Positions 34,493 through 43,783 of a stretch of DNA of 64,000 nucleotides are shown piece by piece (the first letter of the stretch is position 1; the number at the start of each line of letters is the position of its first letter). This DNA is from Shewanella inventionis (GTDB lineage: Bacteria > Pseudomonadota > Gammaproteobacteria > Enterobacterales > Shewanellaceae), in assembly GCF_014641855.1 (NCBI RefSeq), contig NZ_BMII01000009.1, forward strand, positions 1 to 64,000, given 5' to 3'. The notes beneath the pieces were generated by a model, which saw only the letters and a program-made list of their open reading frames with translations, was not told the DNA's origin and searched no databases. Made by a program: the position numbers and the translations under genes.

Positions 34493-35591
34493 TTAAAGTC
34501 CTGATTTTAGGCTGGCTTCAATAAACTTATCTAAATCACCATCCAACACAGATTGAGTATTACGATTCTCAACCCCTGTACGTAAATCTTTAATGCGTGC
34601 ATCGTCTAATACGTATGAACGGATTTGACTGCCCCAGCCAATGTCTGATTTAGCATCTTCAGCGGCTTGTTTATCGGCGTTTTGCTTGTGCATTTCTAAC
34701 TCGTATAACTTAGCTTTTAATTGCTTAAAGGCTGAGTCACGGTTTTTATGTTGCGAACGGTCGTTTTGACATTGCACCACGGTATTGGTTGGCAAGTGAG
34801 TAATACGCACCGCAGAATCGGTTTTGTTAACGTGCTGACCACCCGCACCAGAGGCGCGATAAGTGTCAATACGTAGATCAGATGGGTTGATCTCGATTTC
34901 AATGTCGTCGTCAATTTCTGGGTAAACAAACACCGAGCAAAAAGACGTATGACGTTTACCTGATGAGTCAAACGGCGATTTACGCACTAAGCGGTGTACG
35001 CCCGTTTCGGTGCGCATCCAGCCAAATGCATACTCGCCATTAAATTTAATGGTTGCGCCTTTAATACCCGCAACATCACCATCGGTAACTTCCATTAATT
35101 CTGGGCTGTAACCATGGGCTTCGCCCCAACGCAAATACATGCGCAATACCATATTGGCCCAATCTTGAGCTTCAGTACCGCCAGAACCAGATTGAATATC
35201 CAAGTAGCAATTTGAGGCGTCATTTTTACCTGAAAACATCCGACGGAATTCTAAATCAGCTAAACGAGCATCTAGGGTTTTTAATTCAGCGGCTGCATCG
35301 TTGAAGGTTTCTTCGTCGTCTTCTTCGATGGCTAATTCAAGCAGCCCTTCGATATCTTCAAGGCCTGCATCCATATCATCAATGGTTTTAACAACGGCTT
35401 CAAGTGCAGCGCGTTCTTTACCTAAAGCCTGGGCACGCTCAGGCACGTTCCATACTTCAGAACTTTCAAGCTCTCGACTGACTTCTTCTAAACGTTCACT
35501 TTTAGCAGCGTAGTCAAAGATACCCCCGAAGTAGCTCAGTACGTTCAGCAAGCTCTTTGATTTTGAATTTTACCGGATTAACTTCAAACAT
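34493..35591 (-). CDS. prfB: peptide chain release factor 2, with programmed +1 frameshift
   Basis: RF2 ends translation at UGA and UAA. The first 25 codons (starting [20 protein letters not shown]) run from 35591 to 35517. Codon 26 is an in-frame TGA (35516-35514) in the slippery context CTT-TGA-C, preceded by the Shine-Dalgarno-like GGGGGTAT. A +1 shift skips one T and continues to the stop at 34493, giving 365 residues, the E. coli length. The GGQ motif lies in [13 protein letters not shown]. This is the classic autoregulation of RF2 level. lysS follows directly. Confidence 0.97.
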
Positions 35592-35746
35592 GAATATTCA
35601 ACTTAAATTAGCGGTTAACAAAAAGGTGCAACGGCGCATTTTACCCCATGACACGCGCTAAACCTAGACCGAAAGGCCGATTATTAACAAACAAATGACG
35701 AATAAATTTCAGCAACCCAATCGTTTTACCAACCCGCTTTTTTGCA

Positions 35747-35777
35747 TAAAAAATGAACTCACCTGGAGTTCATTTTT
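35747..35777 (-). terminator. terminator after the chemoreceptor gene
   Basis: A stem AAAAATGAACTC/GAGTTCATTTTT with a short loop has A/T runs on both flanks. It stands 30 bases past the chemoreceptor stop and before the prfB upstream region. Confidence 0.8.
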
Positions 35778-35806
35778 GTGTGCCATAAACCCTATGTGTT
35801 ATGACA

Positions 35807-37471
35807 TTAAATTTTAAACTGGCCTACCAACTTAGCTAAGGTTTGCCCTTCATTGGCAACATCTTTACAGGCTCCAGAAGCGTCTTGACTGGCGGCTAAT
35901 AACGAGTTAACAATTTCTTGTACTGAATTGACATTGCGATGAATTTCTTCTGTCACAGAACTCTGCTCTGTCGCCGCAGTCGCGATTTGAGTACTCATAT
36001 CACTAATACTGGTAACCGATGAGGTGACCGCGCCTAGGCTTTCAGAGATTGCACGTGACGATTCAACCGAACTTAAACAGCTGGTTTGACTATCTTGCAT
36101 GGTCTGCACTGCTTTGGTCATTAATTTATGCAATTGCGATAACATATCGTTAATTTCTACCGTGCTACTTTGTGTGCGGCTAGCGAGGTTTCTGACCTCA
36201 TCAGCAACAACCGCAAAGCCACGCCCTTGCTCACCGGCACGGGCCGCTTCAATGGCAGCATTTAACGCCAGTAAGTTAGTTTGTTCAGCAATGCCACCAA
36301 TCACACTTAATACCGAATTAATTTTTTGCGATTGCTCACTTAACGATTTTACGTCTGCTGCGGCATTGTCGATTTGCTTCATTAGGTTAGACACTTCAGT
36401 TAATGAGGTATCAACACACTCTTGCGCCTTGGTAACATTGTTTGATGCTGTATGCGTTGCATCTGCCACCATACTAGTATTGTGGGCAACATCATTTGCT
36501 GTTGCCGACATTTCAGTAATTGCGGTTACAATTTGATCAATTTCATTGTTGTGACTGTATAGTTGCTCAGTCATTGAAACCGTTTGACCACTGATACTTT
36601 GCGCACCGTGCTTAACCCTATCTGTCGCACCAGCAACATCACTAATAATATGCTGCAGCTTGTCGACAAATAAATTAAAAGCGCTACCTAGCTGGCCAAT
36701 TTCATCTTCACTGGTCACATCTAAACGCTTGGTTAAATCGCCTTCACCTTTAGCTATGTCGTTAAGGGAATTAGCCATATTTTGGATCGGCACAACTAGC
36801 TTGTGCGCCATAACAACAACCACAAATGCGGTAATACCTGTTAAGCCGAGCGCCATCAGCAAAAACATCAACGCCTTGTTATTCATGCGCTCTGCTTTTT
36901 CATCATGAAACTTGGCAATGGCTTGCTCTATATCGTCAATATAAGCACCAGTACCCAACATCCAGTTGGTATTAGGCACCATAACGGCATAACCCAGTTT
37001 TTCGATTAACTGTTCAGTGCCTGGTTTTTTATAAAAGTAGGAAAATATGCCATCACCAGATTTTGCAGCATTTAATAACCCAACAATAATTTTGGTGCCA
37101 TTGGGGTCAGCCATATCGATTTTATTTTGGCCTTCGAGCTCAGGCATAGTGGCATGGAAAATATTTTTTCCAGTATCATCGTATATAAAGAAATAACCTG
37201 CGCTACCAAATTTCAAACCGCGTAATGCTTGGTTAACGTCACCTTTGCTACCCAAGGCGAGTTGATACTCAACAACGCCTTGGGCTATTTCAGTTGCTTC
37301 TGCGAGTTGGGTTTTTCTTTCTGTAATTAACTCCCCACGAAATTGAGCAATATCATTTTCTAAAGACTTGCCTTCATTCACATAAAATAGACCCAACAAT
37401 ACAGCTAAAATTAACGACAAAGGGATTAATGACAACCCCAAAAGTTTATTGCGAAGGGAGGATTTGGGCAT
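35807..37471 (-). CDS. methyl-accepting chemotaxis protein with single Cache domain
   Basis: This membrane chemoreceptor has 554 residues. A first membrane segment (about 8-28) is followed by a periplasmic sCache_2-type domain (about 30-195; blocks [28 protein letters not shown] and [23 protein letters not shown]), a second segment (about 203-223) and a HAMP domain (to about 280). The signalling domain has the conserved hairpin tip [40 protein letters not shown]. It signals to CheA/CheW; the ligand is unknown but Cache domains of this type often bind small organic acids. It is monocistronic. Confidence 0.93.
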   Translation of the reverse strand: MPKSSLRNKLLGLSLIPLSLILAVLLGLFYVNEGKSLENDIAQFRGELITERKTQLAEATEIAQGVVEYQLALGSKGDVNQALRGLKFGSAGYFFIYDDTGKNIFHATMPELEGQNKIDMADPNGTKIIVGLLNAAKSGDGIFSYFYKKPGTEQLIEKLGYAVMVPNTNWMLGTGAYIDDIEQAIAKFHDEKAERMNNKALMFLLMALGLTGITAFVVVVMAHKLVVPIQNMANSLNDIAKGEGDLTKRLDVTSEDEIGQLGSAFNLFVDKLQHIISDVAGATDRVKHGAQSISGQTVSMTEQLYSHNNEIDQIVTAITEMSATANDVAHNTSMVADATHTASNNVTKAQECVDTSLTEVSNLMKQIDNAAADVKSLSEQSQKINSVLSVIGGIAEQTNLLALNAAIEAARAGEQGRGFAVVADEVRNLASRTQSSTVEINDMLSQLHKLMTKAVQTMQDSQTSCLSSVESSRAISESLGAVTSSVTSISDMSTQIATAATEQSSVTEEIHRNVNSVQEIVNSLLAASQDASGACKDVANEGQTLAKLVGQFKI

Positions 37472-37587
37472 AGCAGTCAGCCTTTTGTTGTAATAATCTA
37501 TTCAGTATAGATGTTTACAACATCTAGCCAAACTTTGCACATGAATTAAGTGAAACGTGTCGCAAAAACAACCACATTAAAATAACA

Positions 37588-38748
37588 CTATATCAATGTG
37601 AGTATGGCGCCCAAAGAGGCAAAACCGATAACAAGCCAAACAATACCCAGCTTAAACACTTTTAATATACTAAAGCCAATAACCACCATGGCCATATCTA
37701 CAGGCATTTTCACCGCACTGGTAAATACTGGCTGATACAAGGCAGCTAGCAATAGCCCGACTACGGCGGCATTGACCCCAGCTAATGCACCAGCAATGTG
37801 AGGACGCTGACTGATTGAATGCCAACTTTTTAGGCCTACTAACATGAGTAAAAAACCCGGTAAAAATATCGCCAAGGTAGCCACAATAGCGCCGAGTATA
37901 GGAGATTCTAGCCACATGTCTGCACCTAAAAAGGTGGCCAGAGTAAACATAGGCCCTGGTATGGCCTGAGCAAGCGCATAGCCTGTCAAAAATCTATCTG
38001 GGGTAATGTATTCGCCCACGCTGGCTTCTAGTAACGGCAGCACCACATGACCACCACCAAACACGAGACTACCAACTTGAAAAAACTGCGCAAAAACTTG
38101 CCACAAACTGTCATCTTGGCCAATTAAAAACAGTGAACTACTTAAACACAAAATAAACAAAATAAGCCAGGGGTAATCAAGCGAGATGGGTGGGTTTTCT
38201 GGGACAATATCTTCACCGCGAGTGAGGACTATGACCCCCACTATGGCCGCCACAATTAATACGCCAATTTGCATTAGCATTGATGGCAAAAGCATAATGG
38301 CAACCGCTGTGGCTGCCATTAACACTTTAGCGGTTTTACGCTGACAAAACTGACTAAACATGGACAATGTCGCGTCTGCCACTACCACAACTGCAAGCAA
38401 TTTTAAACCGTGGATCAATCCTTGTACTGCGGTAATCTCTAACCATTGTGCACTGGTAACGGCCAACAAAAATAACAGTAAAAAAGACGGTAAGGTAAAG
38501 CCTAAAAAGGCCGCTAAGCCGCCTAATAAGCCACCCTTATGATAACCAATAGCAAAACCAACCTGGCTAGACCCTGGCCCAGGCATAAACTGACTTAAGG
38601 CGACAAAACTGGCGTATTGCTTGCCGTCAAGCCACTGTAAATCGTCAACAAATGCTTTTCTAAAATAGCCAATATGTGCAGCCGGACCACCAAAACTGAT
38701 TAAGCCTAACGCTAAAAAACGACTGAATATCTGCCACATTACCCGCAT
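37588..38748 (-). CDS. chrA: ChrA-family chromate transporter
   Basis: This inner-membrane protein has 386 residues in two homologous halves, each opening with the family motif: LGLISFGGPAAHIGYFRK in the first, FFQVGSLVFGGGHVVLPLLE in the second. PGPGSSQVGFAIGYHKGG and AIPGPMFTLATFLGA mark the two PGP signatures. It is described as exporting chromate, possibly other oxyanions. It stands alone without chrB or other chromate genes, so resistance is not certain. Confidence 0.9.
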   Translation of the reverse strand: MRVMWQIFSRFLALGLISFGGPAAHIGYFRKAFVDDLQWLDGKQYASFVALSQFMPGPGSSQVGFAIGYHKGGLLGGLAAFLGFTLPSFLLLFLLAVTSAQWLEITAVQGLIHGLKLLAVVVVADATLSMFSQFCQRKTAKVLMAATAVAIMLLPSMLMQIGVLIVAAIVGVIVLTRGEDIVPENPPISLDYPWLILFILCLSSSLFLIGQDDSLWQVFAQFFQVGSLVFGGGHVVLPLLEASVGEYITPDRFLTGYALAQAIPGPMFTLATFLGADMWLESPILGAIVATLAIFLPGFLLMLVGLKSWHSISQRPHIAGALAGVNAAVVGLLLAALYQPVFTSAVKMPVDMAMVVIGFSILKVFKLGIVWLVIGFASLGAILTLI

Positions 38749-38888
38749 CCTTTTTATATAGAAAAATCATGTTATGACATAAAAGTGACAATTTTATGAA
38801 CAAGGCCATTAGGCTAAGACGTTGTGTTGCCTTTATAAACGTCGATAACGCCAAAAAGCATGCTCAACCTAAAACATTGATTTTTTAC

Positions 38889-40022
38889 TTACAACTTTTC
38901 TAGCATGACTAATACTTCAAAATGGTCCGTGTGCGCAAACATATCAAATAGCTGCACCTTGGTGATTTGATACCCTGAAATTAGCGCCAAATCACTGATC
39001 AATGAGTTAGGGTTGCAACTCGAGTAGACTATAGCCCTAGGCGCAAATTCGCTTAATGAACGGCACAACGCCTCACCTAAACCGCGTCTAGGGGGGTTGA
39101 CGATAATTAAATCTGGTTTATCTTGCGAAGCTTGCCCTTGAGCAAAGGTTGTTGAGTCTAGTGCACTGAAATCAACATTGGTTAACCCCATTTTTGCAGC
39201 CGACATTTTAGCGCATTCAATCGCCTCGGCCTCTATTTCAATACCCGTTAAGCGTATATGTTTGTCGGCACAATGCAGACCAAATCCCCCCACACCACAA
39301 AACAAATCCCATATATAGCTTGGGTTAAATTCTGCCACCCATTCACGGGCGGTTTGATATAGCTGTGATGCTACCTCTGGATTGGTTTGAAAAAAGCTCT
39401 TAGGGCGTATATACAGCGGTACATGATTAAATTGCTCTTCTAACCGCGTCGCTTCAGTTAAAAAGATTTCTTGCTCGCCTTCTAATATCGCCATATGCAC
39501 AGGTTGTATATTAACAGACACCAACGCTATAGCTGGAAACTCCTGTAAAAGCTGCGGTAACTCGCGTTCAATCCTAGCTATCGCTTGTTCGCTGCGCATC
39601 ACAAAGCGCAACATAAACTGCCCTTGTTTTTGGCTGCGTGTCAGTAAAATATACTTAAGTTCACCCTTGGCTTTGTCTACCCGATACGGCGGTAGCCCTG
39701 CTTGCTGCACAAAACGCTCTAATCGATGCAGCAGCGTTTGCATATCATGCGGATACAAGCTGCAATCACATAAACTAACAGCCTCACCTTGTGGGTTAAC
39801 CAAACCTAAAATGGGTTGATGTGCTGCACCTAACGCCACCATTTTTGCCTTGTTACGAAAACCAGACTCAGCGCTCAATACTGGCGGCAGCCATTTTTGG
39901 ACCTTTAACTCACCAAACAACTTAATAAGATGCTGTTGCTTTGTGTCAATTTGCTGTGCCATTGGCTGCACAATATTACGACATGATAAGCAATCACCTC
40001 GTTGAAAATATTCACATTTCAC
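38889..40022 (-). CDS. rlmC: 23S rRNA (uracil-747-C5)-methyltransferase
   Basis: It methylates U747 of 23S rRNA with S-adenosylmethionine. The N-terminal iron-sulfur cluster cysteines ([12 protein letters not shown] and CDCSLYP) and the SAM-binding/catalytic region ([38 protein letters not shown] with the nucleophilic cysteine) place it in the RlmC/RlmD/TrmA group. A GTG start is chosen because AGGTGAGG lies nine bases upstream and the family begins just before the first cysteine; the frame extends further. It overlaps the end of the upstream MarR-type gene by 11 bases. Confidence 0.92.
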   Translation of the reverse strand: MKCEYFQRGDCLSCRNIVQPMAQQIDTKQQHLIKLFGELKVQKWLPPVLSAESGFRNKAKMVALGAAHQPILGLVNPQGEAVSLCDCSLYPHDMQTLLHRLERFVQQAGLPPYRVDKAKGELKYILLTRSQKQGQFMLRFVMRSEQAIARIERELPQLLQEFPAIALVSVNIQPVHMAILEGEQEIFLTEATRLEEQFNHVPLYIRPKSFFQTNPEVASQLYQTAREWVAEFNPSYIWDLFCGVGGFGLHCADKHIRLTGIEIEAEAIECAKMSAAKMGLTNVDFSALDSTTFAQGQASQDKPDLIIVNPPRRGLGEALCRSLSEFAPRAIVYSSCNPNSLISDLALISGYQITKVQLFDMFAHTDHFEVLVMLEKL

Positions 40023-40479
40023 AGCTTGTTGCCTCACCTGAGTTAAGCATGGCAAAAGCGTGATCACACAATTGTTTTAATTGCGCTAACTCCTCCAATG
40101 TCCCCCCGACTTTACAGCGCATTTGCTCAGGAATGGATAACGCCTGTTGGTGTAATTGTCGGCCAGCATCTGTCACGTGCAATACCCGCACTCGCTCATC
40201 TAATTCACTGCGGCCACGACTAACTAACTCTTTTGTCTCTAATCGCTTTAGGAGTGGCGTTAAGGTACCAGAATCAAGATGCAGTTTTTCACCTAAGGTT
40301 TTTACGCTAATACCTGGCTCTTGCCATAACACCATCATCACGAGGTATTGCGGATAGGTCAGTGATAACTCATCGAGCAACGGCCGATAAGCTCGGATCA
40401 TTGCATTAGTGGCACTATAAAGTGAAAAGCACACTTGGTTTTCTAGTGCTAATGGGTTGGCAGCATTTTTAGTAGACAT
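40012..40479 (-). CDS. MarR-family regulator, OhrR-like
   Basis: The 155-residue winged-helix protein has the OhrR hallmark [23 protein letters not shown], with C22 as the candidate peroxide-sensing cysteine. A wing segment [32 protein letters not shown] is also typical. OhrR represses ohr, but no ohr gene adjoins here; the next gene downstream is rlmC, overlapped by 11 bases. It may act on a distant ohr. A perfect palindrome stands upstream of it. Confidence 0.85.
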   Translation of the reverse strand: MSTKNAANPLALENQVCFSLYSATNAMIRAYRPLLDELSLTYPQYLVMMVLWQEPGISVKTLGEKLHLDSGTLTPLLKRLETKELVSRGRSELDERVRVLHVTDAGRQLHQQALSIPEQMRCKVGGTLEELAQLKQLCDHAFAMLNSGEATSCEM

Positions 40480-40545
40480 TGGCTTTACTCAACTAACAAA
40501 TAATCATAGCTATAGTTTATTAAGCATGAATTATATCACACATTA

Positions 40546-40557
40546 ATTGCGCGCAAT
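40546..40557 (-). promoter_or_regulatory. palindrome ATTGCGCGCAAT upstream of the OhrR-like gene
   Basis: A perfect 12-bp palindrome lies 67 bp before the gene, also between it and the divergent motility peptide promoter. It may be the autoregulatory operator of the MarR-type protein, but it is GC-rich in the centre, unlike the usual AT-rich OhrR sites, so the link is tentative. Confidence 0.3.
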
Positions 40558-40593
40558 GTAATACCTATCAATATGCGCTATAATTCTTAATGT

Positions 40594-40620
40594 TCAAGTT
40601 TTGCTCAATGGTGCCGATAA
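40594..40620 (+). promoter_or_regulatory. sigma-28 (FliA) flagellar promoter
   Basis: TCAAGTTT and GCCGATAA are separated by exactly 11 bases, a perfect match to the flagellar sigma-28 promoter consensus. It points to the small motility-type gene 30 bases downstream. Confidence 0.85.
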
Positions 40621-40649
40621 AGGTAAACGACGTTAAAACTAGAGGATAA

Positions 40650-40844
40650 ATGATGTCAATCAGTGTAAATGCTCCATCATCAATGCCAACAACTATTGAT
40701 TCAGGTAACAGTTTGAAAGTAGCTGTAATGGCAAAAGAACAGCAAAAAGTAGAAGGCCAAATGGCGCTACAATTAATTGAAGCAGCTGCGCCTGCACCAC
40801 AGCCCGTAGGTAATAGTGGTCATAACATTAATACCACCGCATAA
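40650..40844 (+). CDS. YjfB-like putative motility protein
   Basis: This 64-residue protein without a signal peptide shows a helix (VAVMAKEQQKVEGQMALQLIEAAAPAP) and the closing GHNINTTA typical of the YjfB putative motility family. Its function is not established. A perfect sigma-28 promoter just upstream places it in the late flagellar regulon, which fits the family name. AGAGGATAA provides the ribosome-binding site; two adjacent ATGs are possible starts. Confidence 0.8.
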   Translation: MMSISVNAPSSMPTTIDSGNSLKVAVMAKEQQKVEGQMALQLIEAAAPAPQPVGNSGHNINTTA

Positions 40845-40856
40845 AGAAAACATGCA

Positions 40857-40889
40857 TAAAAAACCTAACAATTAATGCTAGGTTTTTGT
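40857..40889. terminator. terminator between two convergent genes
   Basis: AAAAACCTA pairs with TAGGTTTTT across an eleven-base loop, with T and A runs on the two sides. It serves the motility peptide gene on the plus strand and the SpoIIAA-like gene on the minus strand. Confidence 0.75.
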
Positions 40890-40906
40890 TTTAAATAAAT
40901 TTAAGT

Positions 40907-41287
40907 TTAGTAACGTAACCACTTTAGTGCATCATTTTGGTCTTCAAAATACTTCATTTCACCTGACATAAACCAGCTGCCCATTTTGGCCGCCCACTCT
41001 TGCCAGTGTTTATTACCTAAAACAGCAACACGTTCAAATTCGGACTGGTGTTTTAACCCTAATTGCAAGTCGTCCCATGCAGCACGTAGCTCCCAACCTT
41101 CAAGCTCAGTGGCATCTAACAATAAGCTCACTTTAGGCTGTTCAACTTGGCTAAGGGCGCCTTCAAGCATTGGCGTAATCACCAGATAATCGTCGTGGGT
41201 TAAGGTTCCTACGGCTTTTATCGTCACAAAAAAGACATTCTCGATACGGTTTATGCCTATCGATAAACCGTGTTTTTTAATACTCAT
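40907..41287 (-). CDS. SpoIIAA-like (STAS-fold) protein
   Basis: The 126-residue cytosolic protein of the SpoIIAA-like family is recognised from VFFVTIKAVGTLTHDDYLVITPMLEGAL, the LLLDATELEGWELRAAWDDLQLGLKH block and the closing MKYFEDQNDALKWL. The family is thought to bind lipids or act in signalling, with no proven role. ATG after GGGAG-TGGGT is chosen; a GTG two codons upstream is also open. Confidence 0.8.
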   Translation of the reverse strand: MSIKKHGLSIGINRIENVFFVTIKAVGTLTHDDYLVITPMLEGALSQVEQPKVSLLLDATELEGWELRAAWDDLQLGLKHQSEFERVAVLGNKHWQEWAAKMGSWFMSGEMKYFEDQNDALKWLRY

Positions 41288-41424
41288 ACCCACTCCCTAG
41301 TAAAAAACCAACACCTGAGTTTATATTTTAACCAATACGAGTATGTAGAATGTGGTTAACTGCACAAAATATTCAATTAACAAACAAAACGGTGCTACAA
41401 AATAGCAGCGAAAATGGGCATGAC

Positions 41425-42006
41425 TTAATAGATTAATGTTGCAATACCAAGCAGTGCAAAAATCAGCGCACAACCTCGATGAATAAGTGCCATAGGTAAC
41501 TTGTTCGCACTAAAATGCCCTGCTAACACCACAGGCACATTGGCAATGAGCATACCTAACGTAGTGCCAATAACAACCCAGGTCAGCGACTGATACTTTG
41601 CCGCAAGAACCACTGTGGCAATTTGGGTTTTATCACCCATTTCAGCAATAAAAAACAAAATAAATGTGGCGCCAAATGCCCCAAGTTTATAAAAACGATT
41701 ATCGTCATCGTCGATGTTATCTGGAATAAGCACCCATAAAGCAATAGCAAAAAAACAACCTGCTACAACATATTGAGACCATTGAGGATCTATCCAGTCT
41801 ATCGACCACTGACCAAACCATGCAGCAATAAAATGATTAATTAAAGTCGCAAGTAAAATGGCACTAATAATGGCCGATTTATTGCTAAAACGGATAGCGA
41901 GAAGCAATGCGAGTAATTGTGTTTTATCGCCGATTTCAGCAATGGCAACAGAGAAAGTAGAAGTGAGTAATGCGTCCAATGAAAATATCCCAGGGGTAAA
42001 TGACAA
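41425..42006 (-). CDS. TMEM165/GDT1-family manganese exporter
   Basis: This inner-membrane protein of about 193 residues has six membrane segments and two copies of the family signature E-x-G-D-K-T/S: AIAEIGDKTQLLALLLAIRF and FIAEMGDKTQIATVVLAAKY. Bacterial members (MneA in Vibrio) export manganese. A yybP-ykoY manganese riboswitch directly upstream supports that role here. Two TTG starts are possible: the one at 42006, eleven bases after GGAGG inside the riboswitch expression platform, and one nine codons later (MDALLTS), which matches the family start better. No ATG fits. Confidence 0.9.
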   Translation of the reverse strand: MSFTPGIFSLDALLTSTFSVAIAEIGDKTQLLALLLAIRFSNKSAIISAILLATLINHFIAAWFGQWSIDWIDPQWSQYVVAGCFFAIALWVLIPDNIDDDDNRFYKLGAFGATFILFFIAEMGDKTQIATVVLAAKYQSLTWVVIGTTLGMLIANVPVVLAGHFSANKLPMALIHRGCALIFALLGIATLIY

Positions 42007-42186
42007 CTAAGCACAAGCCTCCGCATACCCCTTGATGCAGTGATCGTGCTTAGGTCTCGCTGGGTAAACATCACCAATTTACAGTGTGTTACTGTCTGCA
42101 CCATGGCATGAGGCCAATTATGTTGATACAGACACCTTGCATACGGCATTACGCACGGCAAGATTAGCTACTCCCCTAAAACGAAG
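42007..42186 (-). ncRNA. yybP-ykoY manganese riboswitch
   Basis: On the minus strand the leader contains TTTTAGGGGAGTAGC near 42186-42167 and CCAGCGAGACC near 42066-42053, the two conserved halves of the yybP-ykoY aptamer that form the manganese site. Downstream CTAAGCAC (42053-42046) and GTGCTTAG (42014-42007) form a perfect 8-bp stem that encloses the GGAGG ribosome-binding site, a likely expression platform. Manganese should open or stabilise the form that allows translation of the exporter. Confidence 0.85.
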
Positions 42187-42446
42187 GGCATTATAACCGC
42201 TTGAACAGTTTGTTCAATCAAGATTTTTTACATTGTAAATTTAACGACCCAATTAAAACACACCGACAGTAACGCCGTAATGCTACACTATTGCAAAAAT
42301 GACGTGTAAAATAGTTTAGCTTAATGTTATGTAATTGTTTATAAACACAGCTGTTAGCCTTTAACTATCGAAGATCCTTGCCTGCTCTGTCACCCTTCTG
42401 CTAATGTCCGACACTATTAAAATAATAATTAGGCAGGACATTTGTC

Positions 42447-43649
42447 GTGAAATTAAAAACCTTAGGTTCTATTTCTATTGTTGCGGGAACCGCTATTGGT
42501 GGAGGCATGCTCGCTTTGCCTTTGGCTACTGCGGCACTAGGAATTATCCCCGCATTAATATTGTTAGTCGTCATTTGGGCTATTTCAGCGTATACCTCTT
42601 TACTAATGCTAGAAATAAACCTACGTAGCGGTGTCGGTGATAACGTGCATGTAATTACCGGTAAAACCTTAGGCAAAGTTGGACAACTTATTCAAGGTGG
42701 CTCATTTTTAAGCTTATTATTTGCCTTAACTATGGTTTATTTGATGGGCGGTTCATCTTTACTTGAAACCCGCTTAGAGCCTATCGGCATTAATATGAGT
42801 AACCAGGTTGCGGTAATATTATTCACAGTGTTTTTTGGTGGTCTAATCGCCATTGGCGTTAAATGGATTGATAAAATATCGCGTATTTTATTTACCGCTA
42901 TGGTGTTGTTATTGGCTGTCGTTGTCAGCTTTTTGCTGCCTGATGTTAATCTACTTTCAGCGCTAAATAATTACTCAACAACTGTTGCCTCAGGCGATGC
43001 TCTGCAGCAACTTTGGTTAGCAGCCATACCTGTGGTGTTTACATCTTTTGGTTTTCATGTGTGTATTGCAACCATAGTACGTTACCTTGATGGTGATGCT
43101 GTATCGTTAAGAAAAGTACTCCTGATTGGCTCTACTATCCCTTTAGTTTGCTATGTTTTATGGTTACTGGTTACTCTAGGCTCTTTAGGCGGTGAGGCGG
43201 TGCATAGCTTTGGTGGTTCACTGCCTAAATTGGTGGCGGCATTACAAGGTCTTGTTCAATCTAGCATTATTAGTCAGGCCATTGATCTGTTTGCTAACCT
43301 TGCATTAATTACCTCTTTTTTAGGGGTAACCATGAGCTTGTTTGATTATGTCGCTGAACTCACCCGTGCCAGAGATGACGTTGCTGGCCGCGCTAAAACC
43401 TGGTTAATCACTTTTGTGCCACCACTTTTATGCGCGCTTTACTATCCAGATGGCTTTTTCCAAGTACTTGGGTTTGCGGCTATACCACTTGTGGTGATGA
43501 TTATCTTTTTACCCATCGCCATGGCGCTCAAACAGCGCGCTCAATTATTGGGTGGTTACCAAGTATCAGGTGGTACATTCGCACTAACCATTACCGGATT
43601 ATTAGGCGCTCTTATTGTATTTGCACAGCTTATGGTGGCGCTCGGTTAA
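42447..43649 (+). CDS. aromatic amino-acid permease (TyrP/Mtr family)
   Basis: This proton-driven uptake protein has 400 residues and about 11 membrane segments. The family signature GTAIGGGMLALPLATAALG lies at 14-32, followed by a TSLLMLEINLR block. FTSFGFHVCIATIVRYLDGD and GVTMSLFDYVAELT are further family marks. Whether it takes tyrosine or tryptophan is not clear from sequence. A GTG start follows AGGACA. No associated catabolic genes adjoin. Confidence 0.88.
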   Translation: MKLKTLGSISIVAGTAIGGGMLALPLATAALGIIPALILLVVIWAISAYTSLLMLEINLRSGVGDNVHVITGKTLGKVGQLIQGGSFLSLLFALTMVYLMGGSSLLETRLEPIGINMSNQVAVILFTVFFGGLIAIGVKWIDKISRILFTAMVLLLAVVVSFLLPDVNLLSALNNYSTTVASGDALQQLWLAAIPVVFTSFGFHVCIATIVRYLDGDAVSLRKVLLIGSTIPLVCYVLWLLVTLGSLGGEAVHSFGGSLPKLVAALQGLVQSSIISQAIDLFANLALITSFLGVTMSLFDYVAELTRARDDVAGRAKTWLITFVPPLLCALYYPDGFFQVLGFAAIPLVVMIIFLPIAMALKQRAQLLGGYQVSGGTFALTITGLLGALIVFAQLMVALG

Positions 43650-43783
43650 CCCAAGCGGTTAATGATTTGTAAGCGAGTTTTTCAGCCGCTATCATGCAGT
43701 AACAACTTTTGTTAAAGTCAGGCCTTGCCTGACTTTTTGCTTTTATGCATCACCATAACATACCGAAAAATGGACTAAATATA

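Noticed and set aside
37472..37587. Possible sigma-28 promoter of the chemoreceptor (CAAAGTTT)
   Set aside because: The -10 element GCCGATAA is missing at the required distance.
42300..42360. TyrR boxes before the aromatic amino-acid permease
   Set aside because: TGTAAA-type half-sites occur, but the TTTACA halves at six-base spacing are poor; not enough to claim.
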